40,681 nucleotides of DNA from an uncultured Eubacteriales bacterium (GCA_900546615.1 URDJ01000028.1:1-40681); one strand, 5' to 3'. Shown: positions 16,655 to 25,575, counted from the stretch's first letter. Translations and numbers: made by a program. The notes: generated from the sequence alone by a model not told the origin.

Positions 16655-16731
16655 GGGAGCATAGCTCAGCCGGTTAGAGCACTTGCCTTACAAGCAAGGG
16701 GTCACTGGTTCGAGTCCAGTTGTTCCCACCA
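16655..16731 (+). tRNA. tRNA-Val (TAC)
   Basis: A cloverleaf with acceptor arms GGGAGCA and TGTTCCC, anticodon stem CTTGC/GCAAG with loop CTTACAA (anticodon TAC), T-loop TTCGAGT and an encoded CCA end. First of four tRNAs on one transcript. Confidence 0.95.
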
Positions 16732-16762
16732 GTTATTATCCTAGTGCGGCGGAAGAAAATAT

Positions 16763-16838
<76 letters not shown>

Positions 16839-16841
16839 GAT

Positions 16842-16917
16842 GCGGGCATAGCTCATCCGGTAGAGCGCCACCTTGCCAAGGTGGAGGTAGCGAGTTCGAG
16901 CCTCGTTGCCCGCTCCA
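16842..16917 (+). tRNA. tRNA-Gly (GCC)
   Basis: Acceptor arms GCGGGCA and TGCCCGC, anticodon stem CCACC/GGTGG with loop TTGCCAA (anticodon GCC), T-loop TTCGAGC and encoded CCA. It begins 3 bases after tRNA-Phe. Confidence 0.95.
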
Positions 16918-16950
16918 GTTCCGGCGAAGCCGTAATGGTTTCGCCGGAAC
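16918..16950 (+). repeat. Strong hairpin between tRNA-Gly and tRNA-Cys
   Basis: GTTCCGGCGAA and TTCGCCGGAAC form a perfect 11-base-pair stem directly after the CCA of tRNA-Gly. No U-run follows, so it is more likely an RNA processing or stability element in the tRNA precursor than a terminator. Confidence 0.6.
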
Positions 16951-16967
16951 CTATAAATGAATATTGC

Positions 16968-17042
16968 GGCGCCATAGCCAAGTGGTAAGGCAGGGGACTG
17001 CAAATCCCCGATTCTCCGGTTCAAATCCGGATGGCGCCTCCA
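16968..17042 (+). tRNA. tRNA-Cys (GCA)
   Basis: Acceptor arms GGCGCCA and TGGCGCC, anticodon stem GGGGA/TCCCC with loop CTGCAAA (anticodon GCA), T-loop TTCAAAT and encoded CCA. It is the last gene before the integrated element, but I found no second copy of its 3' end at the right side, so use as the attachment site is not shown. Confidence 0.95.
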
Positions 17043-17046
17043 TAAA

Positions 17047-17108
17047 GCCACACCAATCTGGATATTTTAAGCGGAACGCTTAGAGTATCAAGGGGTGTGG
17101 CCTTTTTT
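17047..17108 (+). terminator. Terminator of the tRNA cluster
   Basis: GCCACACC (17047-17054) pairs with GGTGTGGC (17094-17101) and is followed by a run of six T. A second hairpin, AAGCG-GAA-CGCTT extended by GATA/TATC, nests inside the loop. Confidence 0.75.
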
Positions 17109-17110
17109 AT

Positions 17111-17517
17111 TCCCTCGAAATCTGCGTTCAGTACAATAGATATTTTCGGGATTGTTAGAGTGGAAAAAGAAGTTTCCGCAGAGGGCTGGCCTGTTATACC
17201 CCTCTTTGGTTTGGAAGCGCCCTTTTTCCCTGGCAAAAAGGGCACTCTGAGCAAAAGAAATATGTACGAAAAAGACGATTCCGATTTGTTGGCTTTATCA
17301 CCATCAAGCCAGCATCCTGAACAGTCTATGCGGTGGCGGCGCCAAAAAGGGCGCCGCCTTTTTCCATGCCCAGATTTTATCTCAATTTGTGCCCAAAGAG
17401 TATAACCCGGAGCACCCGATGGAACTGCAGTGCTGGTCAGTATTGCTGCCGTCAAAAAGGGCGCTTGGGTTTTCCCGTGATAGGCTGCGTCCAAATTTCA
17501 ATCTCAGGGAGGACATT
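17111..17517. other. Intergenic stretch with terminator-like hairpins
   Basis: I see no convincing gene in these 407 bases. A hairpin with GGCGGCGCC (17335-17343) and GGCGCCGCC (17350-17358) followed by TTTTT is a good terminator on the plus strand. A smaller hairpin, GCCCTTTTT...AAAAAGGGC, lies at about 17220-17246. The frame of the next gene stays open upstream to 17389, but without a ribosome site. The left edge of the integrated element probably lies in or near this stretch. Confidence 0.5.
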
Positions 17518-18180
17518 ATGAAAAACAAATTCTTTGCCGAGCTTTCCCGCCGTCTGCGGGCAGAGCAGATCCAGTCCAGCATCGTGGAGGGCAAGCGGCT
17601 GGACGTCTTTCTGGAGGGCCAGCCGGTCCTCTATGTCGCCCCCAGCAGCGACGTCTTCCTCCTGCCCGGCGGGAGCAAGAATGAGGCGGCCAATGATCTG
17701 TACCACCAGGTGGCCACAGTGGCGGACGAGGTGTATGAATATGTGGAGGCAGTACAGAACGCCCCTCTGCTCCACGCTTCTGACTTGCATGAGGACTTCC
17801 ACCTTCTGGCGGACTTCGACGGCGCGGTGCTGGCAGGCCGGGAGCTGGAGCACGGCTGGGGCAACCAATTCGTCACCTGGACCTGGGACTTTGACCGCGC
17901 CGGCGTCAGCCACGGTCACTACTACCAGGGGAACTTTCGGGGCGCCAAGGAGGACTTCGCCGTCCGCTCCGGCCTCATCTCTCGGGCACAGTTATTCACG
18001 CCGGAGCAGCTCACGGAACTGTACCGGGCCACGGACCTCTTTCTGGAGGAGGGTCCAGAACCGAGCGAGAGCCAGCTGAGGGCCATCCAGGACGCCCGGA
18101 CAAAGATCGAGTACACCGTTCCAGACCTTCAGGACAGGCTGGAGCAGTCCCAGGAGCAGGGACCGCAAATGGAGCTATAA
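17518..18180 (+). CDS. Accessory protein of the element, unknown function
   Basis: A 220-residue protein that I do not recognise. The ATG at 17518 has a GGGAGGAC ribosome site. It has an N-terminal helix with FFAELSRRLRAEQI, a central part rich in acidic residues and tryptophan (GWGNQFVTWTWDFD), and a helical C-terminus. No membrane segment or signal peptide is seen. It ends QEQGPQMEL, a form of the Met-containing tail found on nine other proteins of the element; the DNA of this end is nearly identical to the end of the gene at 18577. It has its own terminator. Confidence 0.7.
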   Translation: MKNKFFAELSRRLRAEQIQSSIVEGKRLDVFLEGQPVLYVAPSSDVFLLPGGSKNEAANDLYHQVATVADEVYEYVEAVQNAPLLHASDLHEDFHLLADFDGAVLAGRELEHGWGNQFVTWTWDFDRAGVSHGHYYQGNFRGAKEDFAVRSGLISRAQLFTPEQLTELYRATDLFLEEGPEPSESQLRAIQDARTKIEYTVPDLQDRLEQSQEQGPQMEL

Positions 18181-18201
18181 TGCACGCCATCACGTCAACA
18201 G

Positions 18202-18250
18202 GCGGGGGCCGTATCACTGCTGTCAGGCAGGATTCGGCCCCCGCTTTTTT
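18202..18250 (+). terminator. Terminator after the first accessory gene
   Basis: GCGGGGGCCG (18202-18211) pairs perfectly with CGGCCCCCGC (18235-18244), followed by TTTTTT. The loop is 23 bases. Confidence 0.85.
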
Positions 18251-18320
18251 GCGTTCAGAGAGGAGAACTTGGATATGAGCTAGAATACACAGAACAAAAT
18301 TCCAACGAGGAGGGCCGGTC

Positions 18321-18602
18321 ATGACCAGACAAACTGAGTACAGCCATCTGCCCCACGCCGCGGCTGTGGCGGAGATACGGGCGGTGAACATCCTCCGCCT
18401 GTTCCGTACCCACTACTCCCCTGGCTACGCGCCGGACCCTGAGCCCAAGCTGGTCTGCAGGCGGTTTGAACGCTGCGAGGGCTGCCCCTACCCGTCCCAC
18501 GGTTTCCTCTGCTGGGGCGGCGAGAGCGACTGCCTGCGGACCAGGATGGAGAAAATCCAGAAAAAGGAGATCGAACATGCTGATCAAAGCGACACTTTAT
18601 AA
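18321..18602 (+). CDS. Small cysteine-containing protein, unknown function
   Basis: A 93-residue protein. The ATG at 18321 has a GAGGAGGG site. It contains CEGCPYPSHGFLCW and a further Cys in GESDCLR, which could bind a metal. It is helical at the N-terminus (AAAVAEIRAVNILRLFRTHY). The last 26 bases overlap the start of the next gene, so translation is probably coupled. Similar small proteins are common in this class of element, but I cannot give a function. Confidence 0.6.
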   Translation: MTRQTEYSHLPHAAAVAEIRAVNILRLFRTHYSPGYAPDPEPKLVCRRFERCEGCPYPSHGFLCWGGESDCLRTRMEKIQKKEIEHADQSDTL

Positions 18603-19779
18603 CAGAGATCACCCCGAATACGGGGTCGCAACCATCCCGTTCCCCATCCCGAAAGAACAGTATGACCACTGCATCGAAACTGTGCAGGCTCTGGGGATCG
18701 GCGCTCCGTTGAAAAAGGACTGCAAGGTCATGGAGATCGACAGCTTTTTCTCCGTCCTGAAAATCATGGAAAATCTCTGTGTGGATCTGGACGAGCTGGA
18801 CTACCTGGCCAAGCGGCTGGACAGCTTTGATGATGGCGAGGCCGCGCAGTTCCAGGCCATGGCGAGCAAGCTGGAGCTGTTCAAGCTGAAGGACCTTATC
18901 AACCTGACCTTCTGCTGCCAGGAGTCCACCGTCATCACCGACTTCACTGACCTAAATGCCATTGGCCGTGACCACTACATGAACACCCACGGCGGCTGTG
19001 CGCTCACCGAGGAGTTGGAAAACCTGGACGGCACAGAGACCGCCCTGCTCCTGATCACAGAGAACCAGGGTACGGTCACCCCCTACGGCGTGGTCTACGA
19101 CAACGGGATGAAGCTGGGGCAGCTCTATGACGGAACACACTTCCCGGCATACCTCTACGAGCCGCCCATGCTCATGATCGGCCTGACCTCCCGGCTGGAG
19201 CCGGAGGACACCGAGACCGTCACCTGGCTCTACCTCCCCGCGGCAAAGGGGCAGATCCAGCGTGCCATGGCCCGCTCCGGTATCACAGATCCGGAGGAGA
19301 TGCGCTTTCAGGTCGAGGAGAGTATGTTCCCCGAGGAAGTGAACGCGGCGCTGGACTTCCCAAAAGAGAGTCTCTATGCCCTCAACGACCTGGCGGAGGC
19401 GGTGGATAAGCTGACAGAGGAGGGCCGGAAAAAGCTGGGCGCCGTGGTGGAGCTGGCCAGTCCGGAGAATGCCGCTCAGATCCGGCATCTGGCGGATGAC
19501 CTGGACCTGTTCGACTTCGCCCCCGGCGTCCATACGCCGGAGGAGTACGGCAGATACATGATCCAGGAATCCGGCCATTTTGACTACGATCCCAATTTGG
19601 ACGAGTTCTACGACTACGAAAGATACGGCCAGCAGCGCATGGCGCGGCAGTTCGGCCGGTTCACCGGCCGCGGGTATGTCTCCTACCACGGCACACTGAG
19701 CCTGGATGAGCTGATGATGGAGGACCCGGCCGAGCGATATCAGGAGGAGCAGGGACCCCAAATGGGAGGGATGTCCTGA
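18577..19779 (+). CDS. ArdA-like antirestriction protein, two-module
   Basis: A 400-residue acidic protein. The C-terminal 130 residues follow the Tn916-type ArdA pattern: a LNDLAEAVDKL helix, the YGRYMIQESG segment, then FYDYERYGQQRMAR and GRGYVSYHG, which parallel ArdA's YYIEETG, NYIDYQAYGRDL and NHGIF. The N-terminal part (LDELDYLAKRLDSFDD, DLINLTFCC) looks like a second copy of the helical module. ArdA mimics DNA and blocks type I restriction enzymes when an element enters a new host. ATG 18577 has an AAAAAGGAGA site; the open frame upstream lacks one. It ends QGPQMGGMS. Confidence 0.7.
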   Translation: MLIKATLYNRDHPEYGVATIPFPIPKEQYDHCIETVQALGIGAPLKKDCKVMEIDSFFSVLKIMENLCVDLDELDYLAKRLDSFDDGEAAQFQAMASKLELFKLKDLINLTFCCQESTVITDFTDLNAIGRDHYMNTHGGCALTEELENLDGTETALLLITENQGTVTPYGVVYDNGMKLGQLYDGTHFPAYLYEPPMLMIGLTSRLEPEDTETVTWLYLPAAKGQIQRAMARSGITDPEEMRFQVEESMFPEEVNAALDFPKESLYALNDLAEAVDKLTEEGRKKLGAVVELASPENAAQIRHLADDLDLFDFAPGVHTPEEYGRYMIQESGHFDYDPNLDEFYDYERYGQQRMARQFGRFTGRGYVSYHGTLSLDELMMEDPAERYQEEQGPQMGGMS

Positions 19780-19810
19780 TGCGTCGGCCCTTGCCCGCTG
19801 GCGGCAACAG

Positions 19811-20350
19811 GTGGAAGCTGGCATTGAACGCGCTGAGTCCCCCATGGGGATCGCCATGATGATGAACACGCCCTATCTGCTGACCTTCATCAAGTACGCC
19901 AAGCCCTATTTGTCCGAGCCGGACCTGGGGAGCCTGCTGTCCGCCGCCTGGACCATGGAGGAGGCTCCCAACCGGGACCCCAACCTGAGCCGCCGCTCCC
20001 TGGCCGCGCTGTTTCGTTCGGTTTCCCCGGAACACCTCATGGACGCGGAGGAGCTTCGGCAGCTTCAAGCCCTGGAGGACCCGGTGGCGGTCTACCGGGG
20101 CGTTACCTCCCACAACGCCAGGAACATCCGGGCACTGTCCTGGACCCTGGACCGGGACACGGCGGAGTGGTTCGCCCATCGCTTTGGGGAGGATGGGACC
20201 GTGTACGAGGCCCAGATCGCAAAGGCGCATATCCTCGCGGTCTTTCTGGGCCGGAACGAGTGGGAGGTGGTAGTGGACCCCAAATACCTGGAGCAGGTCC
20301 AGGAGTCCTCGGCCCAAGACATGGGTATGGAGGGGATGGAAATGCGGTGA
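19811..20350 (+). CDS. Putative ADP-ribosyltransferase-fold protein
   Basis: A 179-residue reading frame if started at GTG 19811. The second half shows the R-S-E pattern of mono-ADP-ribosyltransferases: Arg96 in VYRGV, Ser110 in ALSWTLDRDTAEWFA, and Glu150/Glu152 in NEWEVVVDP, with the expected strand GTVYEAQIAKAHILAVFL between. The start is uncertain. The frame is open upstream and reads DASALARWRQQ in good helical style across the stop of the preceding gene, but contains no start codon there. ATG 19856 has GGGGA upstream. A +1 frameshift from the preceding gene is possible. It ends AQDMGMEGMEMR, the fullest form of the shared tail. Confidence 0.6.
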   Translation: MEAGIERAESPMGIAMMMNTPYLLTFIKYAKPYLSEPDLGSLLSAAWTMEEAPNRDPNLSRRSLAALFRSVSPEHLMDAEELRQLQALEDPVAVYRGVTSHNARNIRALSWTLDRDTAEWFAHRFGEDGTVYEAQIAKAHILAVFLGRNEWEVVVDPKYLEQVQESSAQDMGMEGMEMR

Positions 20351-20438
20351 GATCTTTGTTGGTTATTCATCACTGCTTTCCGTGGACTTCCGGGGGAAGT
20401 TGTGGTATTGGTTGTAGTCACAAAATGGGAGGTGTGAG

Positions 20439-20948
20439 ATGGAACGAAATCAATTCATCAAAGACGCGGCGGAGAAACTGCTTGCGGACGGCTGTCCCCA
20501 CTCCTATGGGGAGATCGTGTGCTTCGTCCGGCAGCAGGCGGAGGGAACGGAACTGGAGGGGCGTGTGGAGGTCAACAATGTATGGCACAGCCTCCGGAGC
20601 ATGACGCGGGAGGCCGGGACCCCCTACCAAAAAGTTCGGCGGGGCTTCTATCAGAAGGGGCCGCCCCAGCGCATAACCGCCGCGCCGGCGTTGGAGGCCC
20701 CGGGCGGACAGAGCGAAATCTATCAACTCATGGATCAGGCCATTGAGCTGCTGGACCGATTCGAATCCTACAGCGCCAAAGCGCGGGAGGAACAGAACCT
20801 TGCAGATGGGCAGGAGGCACTCGCAGCCATCCGCCGACAGGTCATGCGGAGCCTGGATGACGCGGTGACCGGCCTGAGCTGCTGGGCCGCGGAACTGGAG
20901 GATCTGGCGGAACAGCCGGAACTGGACGGACCGGCACTCACCATGTGA
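20439..20948 (+). CDS. Accessory protein with winged-helix-like N-terminus
   Basis: A 169-residue protein. Residues 1-70 (DAAEKLLADGCPHSYGEIV through YQKVRRGFYQKG) resemble a small winged helix of the HARE type; the rest is a helical, acidic segment (IYQLMDQAIELLDRFESY). ATG 20439 follows GGGAGGTG. It ends EQPELDGPALTM, close to the end of the SpoVG-like protein (EQPEQSGPAMDGMSM). A DNA-binding role is only suggested by the fold-like pattern. Confidence 0.6.
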   Translation: MERNQFIKDAAEKLLADGCPHSYGEIVCFVRQQAEGTELEGRVEVNNVWHSLRSMTREAGTPYQKVRRGFYQKGPPQRITAAPALEAPGGQSEIYQLMDQAIELLDRFESYSAKAREEQNLADGQEALAAIRRQVMRSLDDAVTGLSCWAAELEDLAEQPELDGPALTM

Positions 20949-20966
20949 TCGAGGAGGAATACCAGA

Positions 20967-21986
20967 ATGAAACAGGAGCATTTTACATTGCGGCCCGCTT
21001 CCCGTGAGGAGGCGGGCCATTTCTATTCAGACGAGGGACAGGATGAGGTCCTGGGCACCGTGGGGCATCTCCGCATGGATTTCGGTTCAGGCGGGAAAAG
21101 ATTCCACCACACCTGGTGGCCTCACAATGGAGACCGCTTCAACACGCCGGAATTCAAGGAGGTCCTGCAGCAATTTGTGGAGGCCATGCGAAAGGACGGC
21201 CCCTTGAAAGACCTGTCCTCCATGAGTAAATATTGCCGGGAAAACGGAGGAACGATCACCGAGGATGACCGAGTTCACGGATATATTGCTGAGACTGAGC
21301 ACTACCGCTTCTGCCTGCGCTGTACTCCCAGGCCGGGAGACTACCAGGGCTACCTCTACATCTACGACCTGCGCCAGCAGGAGCTGGCCCGGCAGGACAA
21401 GCTGGTTGGCCGTGTGACCTACGCCAGCGGCGAGTGTCAGGAGTTCACCGATCCGGAGGAATACCTGAATACCATCCGGGAGGAGCTGCCCTACCGGAAC
21501 ACCACAGGCTTCCGCCATGAGACCCTGACGGACGATCCCCAGGTGCGGAAGGCGGTGGACGATATCCTGCTGGACTTCGCCGGGGAGGAAAACCCACGCC
21601 GGGCCTGCAGCTATGGACTGACCGAGGCCGGCAGACAGGCCCTGCGGGACGCCGCTGACCCCAATAGGTCCCACACCTACGTCTGGTTCGTGCTCACCGA
21701 CTGCGGCACCCCGGAGGAGCAGATCCACCGTGACCTGACGCTGGAGGAGGCCATCCAGATCTACCAGGACGGTGACCGTCCGGAAAAGCGGCTGGGCGTC
21801 ACCAAGGACGGGATCGCCACGGTGGACTTGGCGCGCTCCCTGGATGGAGAGCAGGTATTCTTCGAGGACTACCGCAGGCTGGAGAGCTTCCGGGATGATC
21901 CCATAGTAGCAGAAGCAGTGGAACCCCTCCGGCAAGTGCTGGAGCAGGCCGCTCCCCAACAGGACATGACAATGGGAGGAATATGA
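20967..21986 (+). CDS. Large-polyvalent-protein-like accessory protein
   Basis: A 339-residue acidic protein with two apparent domains. The first (1-150) holds [20 protein letters not shown]; the second (about 220-330) holds [20 protein letters not shown] and [19 protein letters not shown]. These resemble the small domains scattered in large polyvalent proteins of phages and conjugative elements, but I cannot assign a named family. ATG 20967 follows a GAGGAGG site. The 3' end, QQDMTMGGI, contains the GGGAGGA ribosome site of the next gene, which begins 1 base after the stop. Confidence 0.6.
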   Translation: MKQEHFTLRPASREEAGHFYSDEGQDEVLGTVGHLRMDFGSGGKRFHHTWWPHNGDRFNTPEFKEVLQQFVEAMRKDGPLKDLSSMSKYCRENGGTITEDDRVHGYIAETEHYRFCLRCTPRPGDYQGYLYIYDLRQQELARQDKLVGRVTYASGECQEFTDPEEYLNTIREELPYRNTTGFRHETLTDDPQVRKAVDDILLDFAGEENPRRACSYGLTEAGRQALRDAADPNRSHTYVWFVLTDCGTPEEQIHRDLTLEEAIQIYQDGDRPEKRLGVTKDGIATVDLARSLDGEQVFFEDYRRLESFRDDPIVAEAVEPLRQVLEQAAPQQDMTMGGI

Positions 21987-21987
21987 A

Positions 21988-22962
21988 ATGCGCAAAGTAC
22001 CAAGAGAGTGGCTGGAGTTTATGCGGGAGCAGTACCCCAAGGGCAGCCGGATCAGACTGATCGAAATGGCGGACGATCCCCATCCCCTCCCGGAAGGCTC
22101 CATGGGGACCCTGGACCATATCGATGACCTGGGCACCTTTCATGTGAAGTGGGACAACGGCCGGGGGCTGGGCGTGGTCATCGGGGAGGACCGCTTCTCT
22201 GTCCTACCCCCGGAGCCCAAGCTGCTCAAACTCTATATGCCCCTGACCGCTGATTTCTATGGGCGGGACAAGTGGGGCGATGTAGATGAGACCGGCGAAG
22301 AATGGGACGGTCGGACGCTGATAGACTATGAGGACCAGATCCTGAGTGCTCTGGTCAAGGAGCGGATGCCGGAGGAGCAAGAGCGGGGCGTTATGCACTG
22401 GTATGGCAAGCAGGACAACGTTGATTCTAAGGTGCGCTCGGCGGTATTCACCGTGGAGGAGAAGAACGGTCAGCTCTGGGGTGTGGCGGAGTGCCAAGTG
22501 GTCGGTGAACTCATGCCGGCAGAACTGGGTCAGCTGAAAGACTACATCGGCGGCCATGCGTCAGACGGCTGGGGCGAGGGCTTCGAGCAGCAGGAGATCC
22601 GGGTGGACGGCGGAGAGCTCTATGTCCATCTGTGGAATGCCGAGGACTGGAACATCCAGACGGAGCAGGAGCGGTTTGGAGAAGCAAGACAGCATATGGT
22701 GTCGCATCCGCCAGTTACCATGCCCATACAACAGATGGCAAACAGGGTGTTTAATAAGGAAATCGAGGATGCGTTTTTGGAGGAAGCCTGTCGTCAGTGG
22801 TATGCGTTCATCCTGGAGGATACAGACCGTATGGATGGTGAAGGCTTCGCCTACTTCTACCGGGAGCTCAGATGTCAGATGATGGATGATCCGGATTTCA
22901 TGGCGAATTTCCAAGATGAGAGTATCCAGGACTCAGAAATAGTAGGGATGACCCTTGGATAA
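21988..22962 (+). CDS. DUF4314-domain accessory protein
   Basis: A 324-residue protein. Residues 4-72 match DUF4314: [20 protein letters not shown], then [20 protein letters not shown], a small beta-barrel-like domain common in conjugative elements. The remainder has a mixed fold with [17 protein letters not shown] and ends SEIVGMTLG. The start ATG uses a ribosome site inside the tail of the previous gene. Its own last 8 bases overlap the TTG start of the next gene. Function is unknown. Confidence 0.7.
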   Translation: MRKVPREWLEFMREQYPKGSRIRLIEMADDPHPLPEGSMGTLDHIDDLGTFHVKWDNGRGLGVVIGEDRFSVLPPEPKLLKLYMPLTADFYGRDKWGDVDETGEEWDGRTLIDYEDQILSALVKERMPEEQERGVMHWYGKQDNVDSKVRSAVFTVEEKNGQLWGVAECQVVGELMPAELGQLKDYIGGHASDGWGEGFEQQEIRVDGGELYVHLWNAEDWNIQTEQERFGEARQHMVSHPPVTMPIQQMANRVFNKEIEDAFLEEACRQWYAFILEDTDRMDGEGFAYFYRELRCQMMDDPDFMANFQDESIQDSEIVGMTLG

Positions 22963-24451
22963 GAAGATCTTCGAGGTGGAGATCAGCAGCAGCGGCCCCA
23001 AGGGCTATGAGACCGCCGCAGTGCTGACCATGCCCTGTACCCAGTCGGAATTCCGAGACGCGCTCCAGAGGGCCCGAATCGATGATGGCCGCCGGTGCAA
23101 AAACGAAGTAACCCGAATCAGCTATCCCGGTATCACCAGCACCATGATCGGCCGGGACGTGGATCTGCTGGAGCTGAACCTGCTGGCCCTCCGGCTGACC
23201 ATGCTGGGTGAGGATGACCGGATGGGGCTGGACTGCCTGCTCCAGATCGAGAAGGAAAACCACACCACTCCCTTTCCCCTCTCCCGCCTTATCAACCTGA
23301 TGTTCAACGCGGATATCTGTCTCTTGGCGCCCCAAGTCTCCGATCCAAAGGAGCTTGGGGCGCTTTTGTACGAGGGCGAGATGCTTTCGGATGAAGCCAT
23401 GGCCCTGGTGGACACCATGGACGAGGACAGTGATTTTCGGGAGAGATTGCTGGAGCTGCTGGGGGAACAGCACCAGGAGGAACACGGCGGCGTGTTTACC
23501 AGCCGGGGCTATGCGGAGCCGGGCGGTGACTTCAAAGAGGTATATCGGAAGGGTGAAATGTTCTGCTTCGCCCACCCAAGCGCCCCAGTGGTGCTGGAGG
23601 TGCGCAAGGGATACTTTGATGACCCCAGCTATGACAACGATAAGACCGCCATCCTGAACCTCCCGGCTGAGGACGCCGACATCTGGCGGGCAGTGGGAGA
23701 GGTAGACGCGGCCTCGCCGGACGAGTGCGCCTTCCGCTGTATCGACTGTGAGATCCCCTCTCTGCGGGATACCGTTGACGATGCCATCGACCAGGAGGGC
23801 GGTATCGGCATGGCAAGCGAATTCGCAGCAAACCTGGCGCAGAAAAAGCAGAGCTGGCATGAGGCGGACTGGGTCAAGTACAAGGCTCTGCTGTCTGTAG
23901 CCGGGCGCCCCAGCCTGCTGGACGCCATCCAGCTCATGCACGGCCTGGAGGACTATGACCTCCGCCCGGAGGTGGCCGCGACCTACAGCTCCTGGAGCGG
24001 CGTCAAAACCCGCATCGGGGAGATCGGGGAGTCCGTCTGGTACCAGGCGGCGGAGGAGCTGATCCGGGAAAAGGGGGAACAGGAGTTGCTGGGATATTTG
24101 ACCCAGTGGTGTTCAGAACGGAACTTTCTCAAGGAATCCGCCGGTGAGATCCGGAAAAAGGCACTGCAGCTCCATGTTGACCGCATCTTCGATCATCCCC
24201 GCTGGGTAGACTTCGTTCCCTTCAACCGCCGGTACCGGCCGGATGTCTTAAAAACGGCGCACTTGGTGACCGTTATCAGCGAGTGCTGTCAAAAACCCGG
24301 CGTAGTCACTCAGGAACAGATCGATGCCGCCTACGAGGGTACCATTGCCTGCCCCTGCTGTGGTAAATGGAGCCATTTTGACATTGTAGACAGCCCTGGC
24401 AGTGTGCTTGAACAGCAGGCGGAACAGATGAGCGGAATGGAGATGACATGA
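22955..24451 (+). CDS. ArdA-related accessory protein
   Basis: A 498-residue acidic protein starting at TTG 22955 inside the previous gene, with AGGG 7 bases upstream. Residues 60-145 repeat the helical module seen in the ArdA-like protein at 18577 ([41 protein letters not shown]). A central region is of unknown fold, and a single CPCCGKW knuckle lies near the C-terminus. It ends EQMSGMEMT. Overlap with the next gene (ATGATG across its TGA) points to coupled translation. Antirestriction activity is an inference from the paralogue. Confidence 0.55.
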   Translation: MDKKIFEVEISSSGPKGYETAAVLTMPCTQSEFRDALQRARIDDGRRCKNEVTRISYPGITSTMIGRDVDLLELNLLALRLTMLGEDDRMGLDCLLQIEKENHTTPFPLSRLINLMFNADICLLAPQVSDPKELGALLYEGEMLSDEAMALVDTMDEDSDFRERLLELLGEQHQEEHGGVFTSRGYAEPGGDFKEVYRKGEMFCFAHPSAPVVLEVRKGYFDDPSYDNDKTAILNLPAEDADIWRAVGEVDAASPDECAFRCIDCEIPSLRDTVDDAIDQEGGIGMASEFAANLAQKKQSWHEADWVKYKALLSVAGRPSLLDAIQLMHGLEDYDLRPEVAATYSSWSGVKTRIGEIGESVWYQAAEELIREKGEQELLGYLTQWCSERNFLKESAGEIRKKALQLHVDRIFDHPRWVDFVPFNRRYRPDVLKTAHLVTVISECCQKPGVVTQEQIDAAYEGTIACPCCGKWSHFDIVDSPGSVLEQQAEQMSGMEMT

Positions 24452-25512
24452 TGGAGAACAAAAGTTTGGAACGACAGTGGCTCCTGGATCGGCTGGAGAC
24501 GCTGTCGGTGAAGGAACAGGCCCAGCTTGCAGCGGCCATCATTTCCAGGGGCCAGCTGGCTGCGCTGTCTGAAAAGACCGGCGAGGAACGGGAGCTGGCG
24601 GTTCGGAAGATGGATCCGAATGCAGCAAAGGAGGCCGTCAACCTCCTGCTGGCTCTCCCGGACTACGAGGTGATCTGCCCGGCGGGGAGCTGCGAACAGC
24701 TGGGGGAATACTATCTGCGATATGAGGCCGGTCAGCCGAACCTCATCCCCTACGCTGATCTGGAGCAGATCGGGTGGAACTATGAGGACAGCCACCTGGG
24801 GATCTTCATTGGAGACTGCTTCGTAATACTCCCCAAGCAGGAACCCAGGCAATTCTACGATGGGACCAACCTGGACCGGCTGCCGGACACGGACTGGAGC
24901 CTGCGGCTGAAGCTGGCCTCCCCCGCGGTGCCGGAGGGCGTCTGGCTGTGCCTGCCGGACAGCACCATCGACGAGGAGGGCCGGATGGACGAGATTCGGC
25001 TGGCCCTGCGGGAATTGAAGGCGCGGTCTGTCCAGGAGTGCAGCCTCCTGGAGGTGCGGTGCTCCCTTCCGGAGTTGTCTGTGGGTCTGGACGAGTACCA
25101 GAATCTGACGGACCTGATCTATGACGGCAACGACCTGGGGTATGTGCTCCAGGAGCAGGGCCAGGGGGAGCCGCGCTTTCTGGAAAAGTTCCGGGCGGCG
25201 CTGGAGTACGAGCAGTGCCACGGCCTGAAGCTGGCCCTGGACATCGCGCAAAACCTGAACTGCTACGACTACTGTCCGGCAGCGGAGGTGGAGCGTCTGG
25301 GCCGGGAGGCCCTGGGGCGGCAGGGCGATGCCCTGGGCCATGATCCCATCCTGATGGGCAATATCGATCTCTGCTCCTTCGGTGAGGCGCTGCTGGAGCG
25401 GGATGGATATGTGCTCAATGCCGCTGGGGATGCCTGGCTCCGGCGCAGCGGGCAGGAGTTCCGCCATGAACGGGCGGAGACCCAGCCGGACCAGGGCATG
25501 ACGATGATGTAA
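24448..25512 (+). CDS. ArdA-related accessory protein
   Basis: A 354-residue acidic protein. Two segments repeat the helical module of its neighbours: residues 1-110 (LERQWLLDRLETLSVKEQ, then CEQLGEYYLRYE) and residues 210-300 (LDEYQNLTDLIYDGNDLGY, then LDIAQNLNCYDYCPAAEVER). It starts at ATG 24448 overlapping the previous stop and ends QPDQGMTMM. It is the last gene of the run that begins at 18321 and is followed by a terminator. No catalytic motif is seen. Confidence 0.55.
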   Translation: MMENKSLERQWLLDRLETLSVKEQAQLAAAIISRGQLAALSEKTGEERELAVRKMDPNAAKEAVNLLLALPDYEVICPAGSCEQLGEYYLRYEAGQPNLIPYADLEQIGWNYEDSHLGIFIGDCFVILPKQEPRQFYDGTNLDRLPDTDWSLRLKLASPAVPEGVWLCLPDSTIDEEGRMDEIRLALRELKARSVQECSLLEVRCSLPELSVGLDEYQNLTDLIYDGNDLGYVLQEQGQGEPRFLEKFRAALEYEQCHGLKLALDIAQNLNCYDYCPAAEVERLGREALGRQGDALGHDPILMGNIDLCSFGEALLERDGYVLNAAGDAWLRRSGQEFRHERAETQPDQGMTMM

Positions 25513-25534
25513 ATAGGAACAGACAGATCAGACA

Positions 25535-25575
25535 GGGGCCGTTTTTCCGAAAGGGACAACGGCCCCTTCTTTTTT
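25535..25575 (+). terminator. Terminator of the accessory operon
   Basis: GGGGCCGTT (25535-25543) pairs with AACGGCCCC (25558-25566), followed by TTCTTTTTT. Confidence 0.88.

Noticed and set aside
16968..17042. tRNA-Cys as integration site of the element
   Set aside because: I found no repeat of its 3' end (TCCGGATGGCGCCTCCA) near the right side of the element, and the right flank holds a different core-like palindrome.
17111..17494. Open frames on both strands in the gap after the tRNA cluster
   Set aside because: They have no ribosome sites or recognisable protein patterns and include terminator hairpins.
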